Shown in pieces: positions 1 through 12,517 of a DNA stretch of 64,000 bases. The number at the start of each line of letters is the position of its first letter. The stretch's first letter is position 1. Below the pieces are notes generated by a model. It had not been told where the DNA came from and did no database searches. It saw only the letters and a program-made list of their open reading frames with translations. Source of the DNA: Dryas octopetala (lineage: Eukaryota > Streptophyta > Magnoliopsida > Rosales > Rosaceae); contig OY992837.1 in assembly GCA_963921425.1 (NCBI GenBank), forward strand, positions 5,925,896 to 5,989,895, given 5' to 3'. The translations under genes were made by a program, and so were the position numbers.

Positions 1-2
1 CT

Positions 3-95
3 GTGGGAGCACAAATTGGAGATGAAGTTCAAGTTCGGGTAGAAGAAGCTCATCCACGCGATGATGTGCTTTTTCTTAAAGAGGTTGTCATTTAA
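3..95 (+). CDS. 3' terminal exon fragment, probable RNase II-family (S1 domain) protein
   Basis: The window opens inside an exon. Reading from base 3 gives 30 codons and then TAA at 93-95. The peptide contains GDEVQVRVEEAHPRDD, followed by a hydrophobic beta-strand ending. This is the pattern of the last strands of an S1 RNA-binding fold, as found at the C-terminus of plant organellar RNase II/R exoribonucleases (RNR1 type). The rest of the gene lies to the left, so the catalytic RNB domain cannot be checked. The family call rests on about 30 residues and is moderate at best; another S1-domain protein is possible. The exon start is not visible. Confidence 0.5.
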   Translation: MGAQIGDEVQVRVEEAHPRDDVLFLKEVVI

Positions 96-3000
96 GTGAT
101 AAAGATAGATTTTTTTGGCTGGATCTTGTCATCAAAGAGACATTTTTTCGCTGATATGTCAATGATCTATATGGGTAAGCGATGCTCTCTTGTCACACCA
201 CCTGAGATGTTGACTATGCTCTGTCTAACGTTCCCCTATTTTGTGACAGAATTATTACCACTGCATCATAATGTCTCCAACCTTTGGACACCCCAAAGCT
301 CACAGATTCATAATTTGAAATAGATAAAATATCAGTGACGAATTGTTGTAAGCATTGTCACTTGCAGCAGTGGATGCCCAAGCTGTTTTCTATGACAAGC
401 ATCCTTCCAGTGATTCTCTCTCTGTCAAACCTTTCTCCAGGAAAACTGTCAAATGGGACGAGTAGGAATTGCTTCAAGACCTTCGCTCTGCTTGTGGCCT
501 TTCTCCACTTTGTTTTTTGGTGGGCTAATGGCATCCAAGTTCTTGGGATATATTTTGCTCAATACTTGGCTGAAATGGTAGGCTATGCACTATACCACGG
601 TATGCCATTTCATAAAGGGTTTTGTGTATTTCCTATAGCAAATTTTGATTAATTTTAGAAGAAGTTAGTATTTGTATAATATGTGTTCAAATCAGAGACT
701 GGCTCGCGGCTTAAATTAGGTATCAGCCCTTATGACATGTTTCCATGCAAACTTGCAAAGTGATTACGTGGGAATATCTAGTTTGTGAAATACTGCATGA
801 ATCAGAAGTTTGAAGATCAGCAGAACAGACAATGGCTAAATTTGGATACCAGAAATTTTGAGAAATTGTGTGATGCGTGCATGTAAAGCCGATCACTAAC
901 AGATGTTGATTGTCTATTCTCGACCTTCGATGTTTGTGGAATGGTGATGGCTTGTCAATTTGCAAAATGATTGTAGAAATGGATCTAATTGTTTCAATTT
1001 GATACATATGAGTTGGCTGGGCCGGGCAGCCCACAGCCCAATCCAGTAAAATTCAATTTTGTCATGTTAAAATTAAACCCCCCAGTTCATAGCCTATCCC
1101 AAAAGCCTAACCTAGCTAGCTACCCCCAATCCCAAAGTCAACTTGCCTCAGCTTTTCAAGGTAAGCTTACAGAAAAAGCTCAATCCCATAGCTAAATTTT
1201 AGTAGAGACTTGCTGTAGCTCTAGTGGTGATGAACTCATGAACTTGAACATAGCCAAAGTTCGAATGTCCCTCCCCTTTTAATCTCCTCTGAACCAACAA
1301 AAACAAAAACAAAAATGGTTAGATTTTTAGTCAGTCACGTGAGAAGATAAAAGGTGTAACCTTAAAATTGCTTACTGTATGGGAGACATGCTTTCAAGTT
1401 TAAACTTGTGTGTGCTGCGCGATGTTTAATCTAAGAATTAATATGGGGAAATTGCAAAACAAGTGCATTGAATTTTTCCATTATTTTCACGAGACCTACT
1501 TCACAGGATTCTTCATGACAAACAAATCTTAGTTAATACTTGTCTTGGGTTTCACATGTTTTAGAGGTTGCAGTAGTTCGTACTACTCGTACTGCACTGA
1601 AAGTCGCAAGGTGGTGAAAATTTGAAACAGGGTTTAATTTTGTGCTCATCATCATCATGCACAATGCATGTGGAGCGTGATTGCAATATTAGTACTTAAC
1701 AATTAGTGTATATGATACTATCATGCATGAGGCCACCAAAACACACAACTAACCTTTTTGGTCCCCGTTTTGTGAGGTCTCCAAATAACTCATTTTAATG
1801 TTTAGCCAACTTTTTGGGTCATTTTCAAGACCTAGTTACCATTCCTTGATGAGGATCGATTGTTCACGATAAGCGAAACAATGATGAAGATGATCTTGAT
1901 CACATTTCAGCTGTCTTTGGCTCGACCACAGTTATGATTCAACTATTTCAGAGTTCAAAAGAATTAAAATTATAAATTTTTTAGTCAGAATGTCCAAAAA
2001 AAATGAAAATAAAAGCATGAAAATGGGTGGATTGATGAAATTTCTCATTTTGTGAAGCTAGCTAGCTAGCTAACTGGTTTGGCCCTTTTGGGCTTAACAT
2101 ATCGAAGGGTTGTTAACTACTAGCTAGCTAGGATGGCGGCTGTGATTCTTGGTCCTCGAATAGGCATGATGAGTTAGCTACCAACTAATCGATGAGAGGG
2201 AGTTGATAATTAATTAATATTTATAGGATTATGTCATTGGCCCTTTTCAGTAGATGGGCCTTTCTGCTCATCTGTTTAGACTTTGCAGCCAAGAGCTAAA
2301 GAAAGAAAGAAAAGTAGTGCATAGCATGCATTGCCTTGCAATGCATAGATGGTGATGCCGTGATGGACTGATGGGTTCATGCATCGATCAGAAAGAAAAC
2401 AAATTAACAACATGTACTAAATTAATGAGGGGACTTCACTTGATATAGATCGTGGTAGGGGCCTGCATGTTTTTGGTCCACTCAAAGCTGGCTAGCTAGC
2501 TTCATATGTATTAGATTACTTCCACCACTCATAAGATTGTTAATCCTACAAAAACACAGTAAGAACACAAATTAATGCTATTGCTGGGGACATTAAAGGG
2601 CCGGCATAATATTCACAAAATAAGGAGTTGGATTGGAATATTGGATACATCATACATGGATGGATGTCTCTTGAGTCTTGAGTGTTTATAGTAGATTCCA
2701 TCGGTCTTGTGATGAAGAGAAATTTTTTACAATCTTGTACTACAAAATAAAAACAGTATTATCACAACAACTAAATTTGCCCGGTAAACTATTCCGGAAA
2801 TCCCACAGTTTAATAAAATGTAGGGAGATTTTTTCTTTCCTTTATTAATTAAATGAGAAAGTAAATGAATTAAAATTTAAAAGTTAGCATATTTTTATGA
2901 CATGAGTGACAGACACATATATTTGTAAATATAACAAGAAAAAAAGTCATGCTGATAAAACATGCATGTCGAATTGGGACCCTTGTGATTGGACAAAACA

Positions 3001-3684
3001 AGTGATGCGGAGAAGTGAGAGATCACATGGGAAAGCAGAAATAAATCTGATGAATGGTGATGGATGATGATATATTGATATTGATAGGTCATGAGGAGAA
3101 GAAGAGAAATAGAGAGCTAGAGGACCCTGCAGTCCATTGGTGGTCTATTAGTTGTCCCCTCGATCTCCCTCTCACAATATGAGAGCTTTTTTGCCCACAT
3201 GACATGCCTAATTGCCTATTGCTCCTATATCCATCTTTCTTGTCAAACCATGCGCTCTTGTTCCTAGTTTTCATGACATCTAACTATACCTCTCATCATC
3301 TCTCTCTCTCTCTCTCACATAGATCATTGACCCCCAAGCTTCTTCTTCTTTTATACTTTATGGTAATTCTCTTTGGGGATGAATTAGAAATTCATATATA
3401 TGCACTCATCATCACATAAATTTGAGTGGGTATACCTTATCATTACATGCAGATAATAATTTCTCTTCGATATGTCTTATCATAGCATATAATAATAATT
3501 TTTTTTCTATTACAAAATTGAATTTTCTTAAGAAAGAGTGTTGTCTTCAAACACCTGCCTAGATTTAAAGAAAAAACAACTGAAAATCCCCAAGTCTTTA
3601 CCACTCCTTAAATTCATGGGGTTGTCTATACAAATCAAAAAGGCTCAGCTTCCCTGTTTAATTTCAACACACATATAATAATGA
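96..3684. other. 3' flank and intergenic DNA, no gene seen
   Basis: AT-rich sequence. The first 600-700 bases are probably the 3' UTR of the gene ending at 95. Short ORFs here have no family resemblance and no splice-consistent partners. Several GCTAGC/TAGCTAGC-rich patches (around 2060-2130 and 2490) and simple CT and TA runs are present. I see no RNA gene. Confidence 0.5.
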
Positions 3685-4058
3685 ATTTTTTTAAATTTTG
3701 GTAGCTGAACTTTAGGTCTTGTCCAGCTAGGTACGTAAATTATTATTTGTCCTAATTTCATACCTAAACTTTTGTTTTGTTCCAATTTAGTTTATAAGGT
3801 GACTTTTTTCAAATAATTCATCAAAATTAGGGGCATTTTAATCAGCCTAGGATTATGAATAGACTAAATTAGTCTTAGGTATAAGATATGTGTAACACAC
3901 ATGACCAAATTTTGTTAGGATTTTTTTAAAAAAGTCACATTCTATTCCAATTTGGGACAAAATAAAAGTTTAGATATGAAATTGAGACAAATAATAGTTT
4001 AGGTACCTAATTAAGATAAGACCCAAAATTCAAGTATCAAAATTAAAAAAAAAAAAAA
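3685..4058. mobile_element. Foldback MITE with long imperfect terminal inverted repeats
   Basis: The left arm (about 3690-3780) and the reverse complement of the right arm (about 3960-4050) match closely. Both pair a run ending in AATTTTG, then an AGGTCTTGTCC/GGGTCTTATCT block, then AGGTAC, then ATTATTTGTC. The element is non-coding. The exact ends and a target duplication are not clear, so the borders are approximate. Confidence 0.6.
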
Positions 4059-4758
4059 CATTGTAATAATCTACAATGCTGTGGCCCATTACATCATGAT
4101 CGAGAATATGCCCACGTTAAATGTTATATTGATTAGCAAAGACTTCTCAACAACTAGTTCAATAAGAAAGGCATTGTTTATTAAGAATGTCAATCCTTCT
4201 AACATGCAACTGAGATTAAGAGTGTTCAATAAGAAAATTGACCTCTTTTATTCATAAGAATATAACTCACATTATAGAATTAGCTGCACACATTCTTTGT
4301 GGTGCAAGCATCATTCTTTTTTCTGTTAAAAGTCCAATTTGGTACCAAACAACAAATTATTTATACACAAAGTCAAAATTCGACAATGCATTTGGAAACT
4401 CAAAGTCAACAGAGGAAGCCAAATGGTGTGTAATTTAGGTCATCAAATGCATGTTACTATATTCTTAATTAGATTATAAAATGATAATAATTTTTAATTC
4501 TTGTTTCTATTAATTGATTATACATATATATATATAGAGTCATCCACGAGATAATTTAATGCCTATTTGGTGATAGGCTGATAGCTAACATGAGAGTCCC
4601 TTGGCTTATCAAGTGGTACGGAACAAATTGGAAGAGAACTGTCCTTTGCTTAAAAAACAGAGGAATTAATTTGAATATGAACACCTGCTCCACATCATTA
4701 CATATTAACACGCAATGGTCAATGCTCCAATGCTCTACATGAATGCTTACTTACATGG

Positions 4759-4937
4759 AAAAATTATAGGGTATAACTGATATACCGCTATGTGGTATAA
4801 CTAATTCAACGTGTAAGGGTATTATTAGACGATATATTTATATTAGTAGGGTATAGTATTAATAACATCCACTCATATTATAACACATAGACTGGTTATA
4901 CCACGTGTCAATATATCAGTTATACAGAATAATTTCT
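4759..4937. mobile_element. Short MITE, about 180 bp
   Basis: The two ends are inverted copies. Each has GTATAACTGATATA followed by a GTGGTATAAC block; the second is at about 4890-4936 in reverse complement. It is non-coding and looks like a small palindromic DNA transposon derivative. The borders are approximate. Confidence 0.6.
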
Positions 4938-5012
4938 CACCTACATGACCTTTGGCCAACTCATCGCCTTACTAGAAATAAATTTTTTTATATATACATA
5001 TATATTAAAGAG

Positions 5013-5408
5013 GAGTGCTCTAAAGCTAACCAGTTAGCAAGTTAATACGAAGCTAACCATACTTTTGGGCCCACCACATCACTAATCTCATAATCCGAAC
5101 CATCAATTATTTAGGCCATATTTCAAAGATTATCATTGCAAAAAATCAACTAAATCGAAAATCATGTAGTCATGTAATTAAGATCAAATAAATAGACGAT
5201 CAATATTTTCGATAAAAGCATAGAAATAATTGTTATTATAATCAAATGGCTAAATGACTTCCGATTTTAGAGATTTTTTATAGGAATGATCTTTGAAGTA
5301 GGACCTAAAAAATAAACGGTTCGGATTTTGAGATTACATTGTGCAGTGAGTCCAACAGGGTGGTTAGTTTTGTATTAACTTACTAACTAGTTAATTTTAA
5401 AGTATTCT
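5013..5408. mobile_element. Foldback MITE, same family as the one split by the Copia element at 54-59 kb
   Basis: The whole 400 bp is an imperfect palindrome. The left end (TGCTCTAAAGCTAACCAGTT...) pairs with the right end (...AACTAGTTAATTTTAAAGTA). The interior halves, which include AAATCGAAAATCAT and GATTTTCGAT-type blocks, pair as well. A second family member is recognisable at 54294-54360 plus 59044-59376. Confidence 0.7.
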
Positions 5409-8400
5409 TATATATTAAATATCTAAAATTTTAAAAAAGCGCAAGAAAGTGAAAATAAGTTAAAATTAAGATAAGTAGAAAGTTGGATTACAAATAAAAA
5501 GAAACAATATCAAATTACTTTCTTCATTTCTAAAATAGGTTAATTGGGTTGTCCAATTTTCAGGAATCTGGACTATTTTGTACATAGTCTCTTATTTTTC
5601 ACTAACACTAAACTATATTCTTTTAATCCATTGGGTTTCTGCTTATTTGTAAAATAGCCCATTATTATGGGTTCCTCCTTTAGACTAGTTTATAAGTCTT
5701 AGGTTGCCTCTTAGGCAACAACTTACCTATCTAGCCTGCCTTGGGATTGGATGGGCCTGAGATTGGACCGTCTCTACTAACAAAAAGGCCCCTTAGAACC
5801 AACAAATTGTAGAATAGATATAATAATATAAACCCAATTGACGTATTTTATTATGCAACATTTTCTTAATGTGACATTGTTGGACATAAACCAGTAGAAT
5901 TGTGTGACACTTTAGGTTCTTAAACCTTACTCTTTATGATCCAAAAAGGGATTTAGATTTTTATGATGATCATTAGCAATGGTTTAATCTTTTGTTTGAC
6001 TTTGACATGATTGTGGGGTTTAAATAAATTAAATCATATAATTCAAGCCCATGTTTTGAAGCAAGTTGCTAAAAAGCTCCAATATCCATAGTACGTGATT
6101 GGACTCGTTGGCAAATAAATAATACAATCTCTTGTGCATATACAAGTGGACATAGAATAGCTAGCAAGCAACTTTTAAAAATGTGAGTGAGAGAAAGCTC
6201 ATGATTAGGGCTATCTATCTTGGTGGAGTGAAATTATTCTCAAAACCCATAAAAATACATGCTCCAAACAGAATTTATTATTCTCTCTGAAAATTATAAT
6301 CATAAAATTGCAATTTTGGATCCCAAAAAGAGTGCATTCACCGTACACATGATGCAAAGCAAAGTCAACCATTGGAGACCAATCACCCACCATCTAGACG
6401 ATGAATGAGACAAAAATGACTCCAAAAACTTAAGCGGTGTTTCGATTTATACTATAGTTTAAGCATAATTAGCTTTTCAATGTTTATTTTAAATCCTAAT
6501 TAAATTCAAAACTCAAAGTAACTTCATTTTGAATATAAACATAAAATTAGAACAAATGAAATAGTGGAGATCGATCCTAATTCGCTATGAGCCAAGACAA
6601 TTACCATGTCATTCTTTCATTTACTCAAGAATCAGGATTTTTATGCATTTGGTGCTATAAATTCATCCAATTAATCTGTATGTATAAGGAAAGATAATGA
6701 TCAAAGTCATTAAATACAAGTTAAAGAAAACCCATTTGTTTGACATTTGTATGTTTTGCAATTACGTACACGATATTAAGGCCATGGCCCATGTGTGGCC
6801 AGTAGTACTATTGCACCAGCTGAGTACATAATATAAGATATAAGATACATGCATTTGTTAGACAATTATTAAAACTTCAAAAACTTAAAATATTGGGAAA
6901 TGTGTGAATAATTAATATATATCAATTAAGTTACCACATTTCTCATATTCAATCTTCTTCTGGAGAAAAATGTATAAGGGTAGTAAAATTTTACACGTAC
7001 TTTGCAAACAAAACATCAACAACTAAAGAAGCGGGCAACAAAATAAGAACGAATTGGAAGTTTCGAACTCAAATCCAGTCACATACAACAAGGATTCTCT
7101 GATAACATGTTAAAAAATTACTAAACTCTGAAAATTTACTGTTAATTGAAAAACAGGCATCAGCTATGCTAACAAGGATGGATCACATATTCACATGCCC
7201 CAATCCCCATGCCATCACAATTCACACTACAACGTGGAAATTTTGGAATAGCTGGGGATCGAGGCGATCTTGGTGGCACGTTCACATGTCTTGACATGCA
7301 TGGCATGGGTTGGTGTTGTTTGGTTGAGGCACACCCAATTCATAACTTATTAACTTCAATATATGATGAGGTGGCCGATTTGCTAGATCTGGTTGGTCGG
7401 TCGTCGGTGCATGCATGACTAGGACACCTTTTAAGTTTAACACATTGCGTGTCAAACTGCACCCACCAGTGACCAGCCCACAGTACACATGCTGCTACCA
7501 CTAACCATGCATCTTATTTGGTTTTAATGCGACCACAAATTAAAGCAATTTATGTTGGTGTACGGGTGTGAGACTCATCCCTGTGAAAACCAGAATATAA
7601 TTAATTAGCAATTGAATTAGCAGATCAGTATTAATTGATTAGTATTGACGCAGATGAAAGCAACATATGTGCCCCCCCCTGCATGACACATTGACACATT
7701 AATGTCATGTGTGGCTTTGTGAGAGAGTTCGATGCAAGTGATCTACATTGTTGAAGAAAAAAAAAACACAAAACATGCTCAAACAAACAATGTTAACGCA
7801 TATGCTGCTAGCTAGGAATATCCTCGTAATTATTATTATAATATATTATGAGGAATTAATACTTACCTATAGTGATTCATGCATATTGTCAAATTTAGTG
7901 TGCGGTATTATTGTTTCATCATGTTACTTGTTTGGTCATTATCGATCTCATGATGCTAACAGCCTATAAATATCCAATTTATTAATTATCCATATATATA
8001 TAAACTAGATTATCCATATGAAAATGTTATCTTGCCAAATAATTTGGTATGTTAATTAGATTATAAATTAATTTAGACTATGATTAGCTAGCTTTTTTTT
8101 TTTTTTTTTTGGACTAAAAGATTACCTAGCTTCATTCTTGTCCAAATGTTGTTAGATTCCGTCTTTCAATATAACATTGTTATAAGATGTTTAGCAATAA
8201 AAGATATATAGTACTACTCCCTTGGTTGGTCTTTCTGTCCTTTTATATATATATTATATTATATTGATCTTAATTGAGCTAGCTTTTGGCTCATTGAGCA
8301 CTTCTCGATCGTTTCGAGCTAGAGGCTCCCTGAAATATTAATCTATTTATCTATCACGAGCAATGAAAATATATAATCAATAATAGTGATCGAGATAACA

Positions 8401-10951
8401 AATCTCAATATTTGTTTCATGATGATGATAATAATAGAATTACAACGACAAATGCACGTAGACATCGCATATATGACATGCTACATAGTTACTTTCCTCA
8501 TTGCAAACAATAATATAAGACAAGTTTTATCATTCTTTATTAATTTTAAGGACAAATGAAACACTAATTTCGTTGAATAAAAAATACAATATATATAGGA
8601 AATTAATTAGAAGGAAAATGAAGAAGTTGTCATGTATGGGGGAAAATTAAAGAAAGGGAAAAGGAGGTAGGCAATTAGTGAAGGCACATGCATATATATG
8701 GTGGTGGGTTATGGATTGAGATGAGAGGATGAGTCTGGAGGGAGAAAGAAGCAAACCAAAACAATAATTTTATTCACATGCATGCGCATTGATCCTTTTT
8801 GGATGACCAACTGGGGCCTCAACTTGCGACTTTGAACTTTGAATTATCACTCTTTGGTCTTTACCTCCTCTGCCCTTTGACTCAGGCTCAAGTTGCTATG
8901 CATATATATTCTCAGCATGCTCTCTTTTGTGTGACCAGGTTACGTTAAACACATGAACAAATTGCATTGTGAACGTGTCCAAATTAAACCCAATATAGGG
9001 ATTACTTACTCTGATACCAAGTTGAATGCTCATCTTAAAAAGTTTAATAAGTACATACAATAGACATTTAACCCAATTAGTGTGAAATTGATGCTTTAAC
9101 AACAAGTAGCAATTGATTGGATCATATAAATATCTTCTGAGCCAAATTTAGTTCATTGAGAGGATCACGAAAACCCACCAAAGCCCAAAAGCAAGAATCT
9201 TTTAAAGATGGATTTTTAATTTTTAATTAAAAGAGAGTGCATGGATACACTCATACACTTACGCTAATTTCTCAATCTGAGCTACAATTTGGGTAATTTA
9301 CTATACATATATAGATATATAAATGTTGCTTTTAAAATGGATTTCTTCAGTTTGGCATTGTTTGAAGAGCAATACGAAAGCAGATTTAATTCCCTTTCTT
9401 CGCAGCAAAACACATGCATGATGCTAGACTTGGAAAAAAAGAAAAAAAAGAACAAAAGAAAGAAAAAAGAAGAGAAAATCCAGTAATTAATTAAATGATT
9501 TTCACAAAAGAGGATAGGAAGGCAGTTGGTATCTGTGGGCGTGCCCATGTGTGAAACCAATCATAGGCAAAACCAAAACACGAGTAAAGGACTCTCGGAG
9601 TCGGATCCACTGAACCCGGAAAGCCTGAACCGCAGTGCATACATGACTGCATGAGGCTCCAGATGGGTCCCATCTGCGGTTAAAGCCCATTAGCCATAAT
9701 ACATGGGCCTCCTCAGACTGACGATATACGGACGACAATGGGTCCCACATATTACGCGCTTAACACCACTCTCCCTCAACTCTGCTATTTTGTCCTTTTC
9801 CGACTTCACCTTCTGTCCTTTCATATTAAGGTAGTGGTTTCCAGTTTCCAGTTTTCCACGGCCTAAACCAAACAAATAAAAAGAAGAGGAAAAAACAAAG
9901 GTTGTGGTTTCGGGCTTTGGATTCCAGTTTTCATCTTTATCGTTTTCCATTACAATTTATTTTCACTTTGGAAAATTACAAAAAGGGGAAGATGCCTATT
10001 TTCATCAAACCACAGATGGCTTGATCAGCTTGGGATCCAAGAAAAATGCCTTCCACTTACCCCTTTTCTGTTTTGTTTTTAATAATTTATTGTTTTGAAT
10101 AAATACTATGGATATTGTTGGATATTTTAGAAATTTATGCTAACCCCATTTTCTATTTTGTTGCTTCGTCTTTAACTCTTTACAAGTATTGTTTGGTTGG
10201 ACTGAATTTTTCCCAATTCCAAGTTGAGAGAATGTTGATATACCAAAAAGATAAGAGATATATAAAAGAACCAATATGATATTTCAACTCTTTTGTGTTT
10301 TGAGTGTTGTATGCACATTGATTATGGGTTCATTTCCTGAGTGTGTATAATCTTGCTATAATACCATATGGACCAAATATTTATTGAAATGCACCGTTCT
10401 TGGTATTAAATTATTAAGGTGGGATTTGAGAATTGCTTGTGGTGTGAGAAATCAAATCCTCTTGGCCAAATTGAAGGGGTACCCCTTCCACAATTAAAGT
10501 AATTATGGGGACACCCATTGGGTTTGGATGCTTGAGGTTCACATCAACAATGTGCATGCCTCACCGTTGTTGGTAATTAAATCCCACGTTTTTGCTTAAT
10601 TAGAGACTAATTAAGATGCATGTGGCTCTCCCTCCCCATTGGTCTTCAACTTGGGCCCCCAACAACTTGGCCAAGCAAAATGAAGATGAAGAAGAAGGAG
10701 CCCATGTGTGGCGCACATGCACATCAATTCATGCTGCCCCCAATGAATGGTGACCCAAAAAACATTACTTGGAAAATAAGAAAAATAAAAAAGGAAAATG
10801 AATAAAAAAAAAAAAAAAATAGATCTGAGAGTGAGAGAGAGCCTTAATTATATCAGGATCCCTGATGCCCTTCCTCACCTCCATAAGTACCCCCACCTCC
10901 TTCCCGCTTTTCTATTCGCCCCAAACCAAACCCACAACTCAATCTCTCTCA

Positions 10952-10955
<4 letters not shown>
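5409..10955. other. Intergenic DNA upstream of the expansin gene
   Basis: AT-rich DNA with no convincing coding sequence. Small overlapping reading frames near 9.28-9.95 kb show no domain and no splice context. T-rich tracts occur near 8093-8111. The 500-700 bases before 10994 presumably hold the expansin promoter; an AT-rich TATA-like stretch lies near 10845. Confidence 0.5.

Positions 10956-10987
<32 letters not shown>
10956..10987. repeat. (CT)n microsatellite in the expansin 5' leader
   Basis: An uninterrupted CT run ends seven bases before the expansin ATG. A second TC run lies in intron 1 (about 11155-11182). CT tracts are common in plant 5' leaders. This one may vary in length between alleles. 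Confidence 0.85.
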
Positions 10988-10989
<2 letters not shown>

Positions 10990-10993
10990 TGCA

Positions 10994-12517
10994 ATGGCTT
11001 TCCTTCGCTTGCTCTGCATTGCTTCACTAGTGTCGCTTTTCGCGGTGGCTAACGCTAGAATCCCAGGGGTTTACTCCGGTGGGCCTTGGGACGGCGCCCA
11101 CGCCACCTTCTACGGCGGCAGCGACGCCTCTGGAACCATGGGTACGTACTTGCTTTCTCTCTCTCTCTCTCTCTCTCTCACTCTCTCTGTTTGCATTTGA
11201 AGCCAGTCCTTGAGATTAAAACCCATTACAAGAAAACCCCTTTTGTTTGTCCTCAGGCGGTGCTTGTGGGTACGGCAACCTGTACAGCCAAGGGTACGGA
11301 GTGAACACAGCGGCGCTGAGCACAGCCCTCTTCAACAACGGCCTGAGCTGCGGAGCCTGCTTCGAAATCAAGTGCGGGGACGACCCCAAGTGGTGCAACC
11401 CAGGCAGCCCCTCCATCTTCGTCACCGCCACCAACTTCTGCCCCCCAAACTTCGCTCAGCCCAGCGATGACGGCGGCTGGTGCAACCCTCCTCGCACCCA
11501 CTTCGACCTCGCCATGCCCATGTTCCTCAAGATCGCTCAGTACAAGGCCGGTATCGTCCCCGTCTCCTACCGCCGGTGACTACTTAAAACCCACTCTTTT
11601 CTTTACTCTAGACCTCAGATTCTTTGCCCTTTTTTCGCTTTCGCTTAGTCAGATCTTTTGACTGTTTTCTGGTTGACTAAAATGCCCTCGGTGTTTTTTT
11701 GCCTTTATTATTTGCCGTTTGGTTGCCTAGAAACCCGGTCGTATCCGCTTTGTTCTTATACCCCAAACCCCTTTATACCCAAATATCAGTTTCCCGAACA
11801 TTCTTTATTTTCTTAAAAACCAAACAGCAGAAATAGTTAATCTCATTTAATTTTCTCGCCAAACAAACAGCTCGCACAGAATTTCATGTGTTGTTGTTGC
11901 TTGAGCGTTCGTCAGGTTCATGTTGTTTACTCAAATATAACCAACGGGAAATCCGTTTGCTTTTTACGTCGTTTCTCGAAGCCCACGAAACCTCTGTGGC
12001 TTGGTAGTAATGACGTAAAATAGCGAATTCCGAAGGGTATTTAAGTCATTTTCAACACGACTTTCGACGAGTGTATTGAAAAGGTGCTAACTTTTTGGGA
12101 CTTGCCACCACTCCCGCATCGGAAATTACCAGTCAAACCCTAGGGATTTTAACCGCAGCAACCGCGGTAACAGTAATGAATACTAACTGTAATTGTTTTT
12201 TTTACAGGGTCCCATGCAGAAAGCAAGGCGGGATCAGATTCACAATTAACGGCTTCCAATACTTCAACCTGGTTTTGGTCACCAACGTCGCGGGCGCAGG
12301 GGATATCGTGCGCGTGAGCGTGAAAGGCGCGAAGACTGGGTGGTTGCCGATGAGCCGAAACTGGGGCCAGAACTGGCAGTCCAACGCAGTCCTGGTGGGC
12401 CAGACCCTCTCCTTTAGGGTCACGGGCAGTGACAGGCGTACCTCAACCTCGTGGAACGTGGCACCCGCTAATTGGAAGTTCGGCCAGACTTTTACCGGGA
12501 AGAATTTCCGGGTCTGA
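10994..12517 (+). CDS. EXPA8: Alpha-expansin (EXPA8-like), 258 aa, 3 exons
   Basis: Secreted cell-wall loosening protein acting non-enzymatically on cellulose-xyloglucan contacts during growth. Exons 10994-11141, 11257-11575 and 12208-12517 join in frame with GT/AG borders (phases 1 and 2) and end at TGA 12515-12517. Residues 1-22 are a signal peptide ending in the VANA region. Next comes the six-cysteine double-psi barrel (GH45-like) with [14 protein letters not shown], the alpha-expansin GWCNPP insertion and the HFDLAMPMF motif near residue 131. The C-terminal CBM63-like domain carries the usual tryptophans and ends TFTGKNFRV. Length and intron positions are typical of the family. The [10 protein letters not shown] start and the [13 protein letters not shown] end favour the EXPA2/EXPA8 group. 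The exact orthologue number is inference. Confidence 0.95.

Noticed and set aside
9282..9950. Cluster of small overlapping ORFs in higher-complexity DNA
   Set aside because: No family resemblance, no consistent splice borders, frames overlap on both strands.
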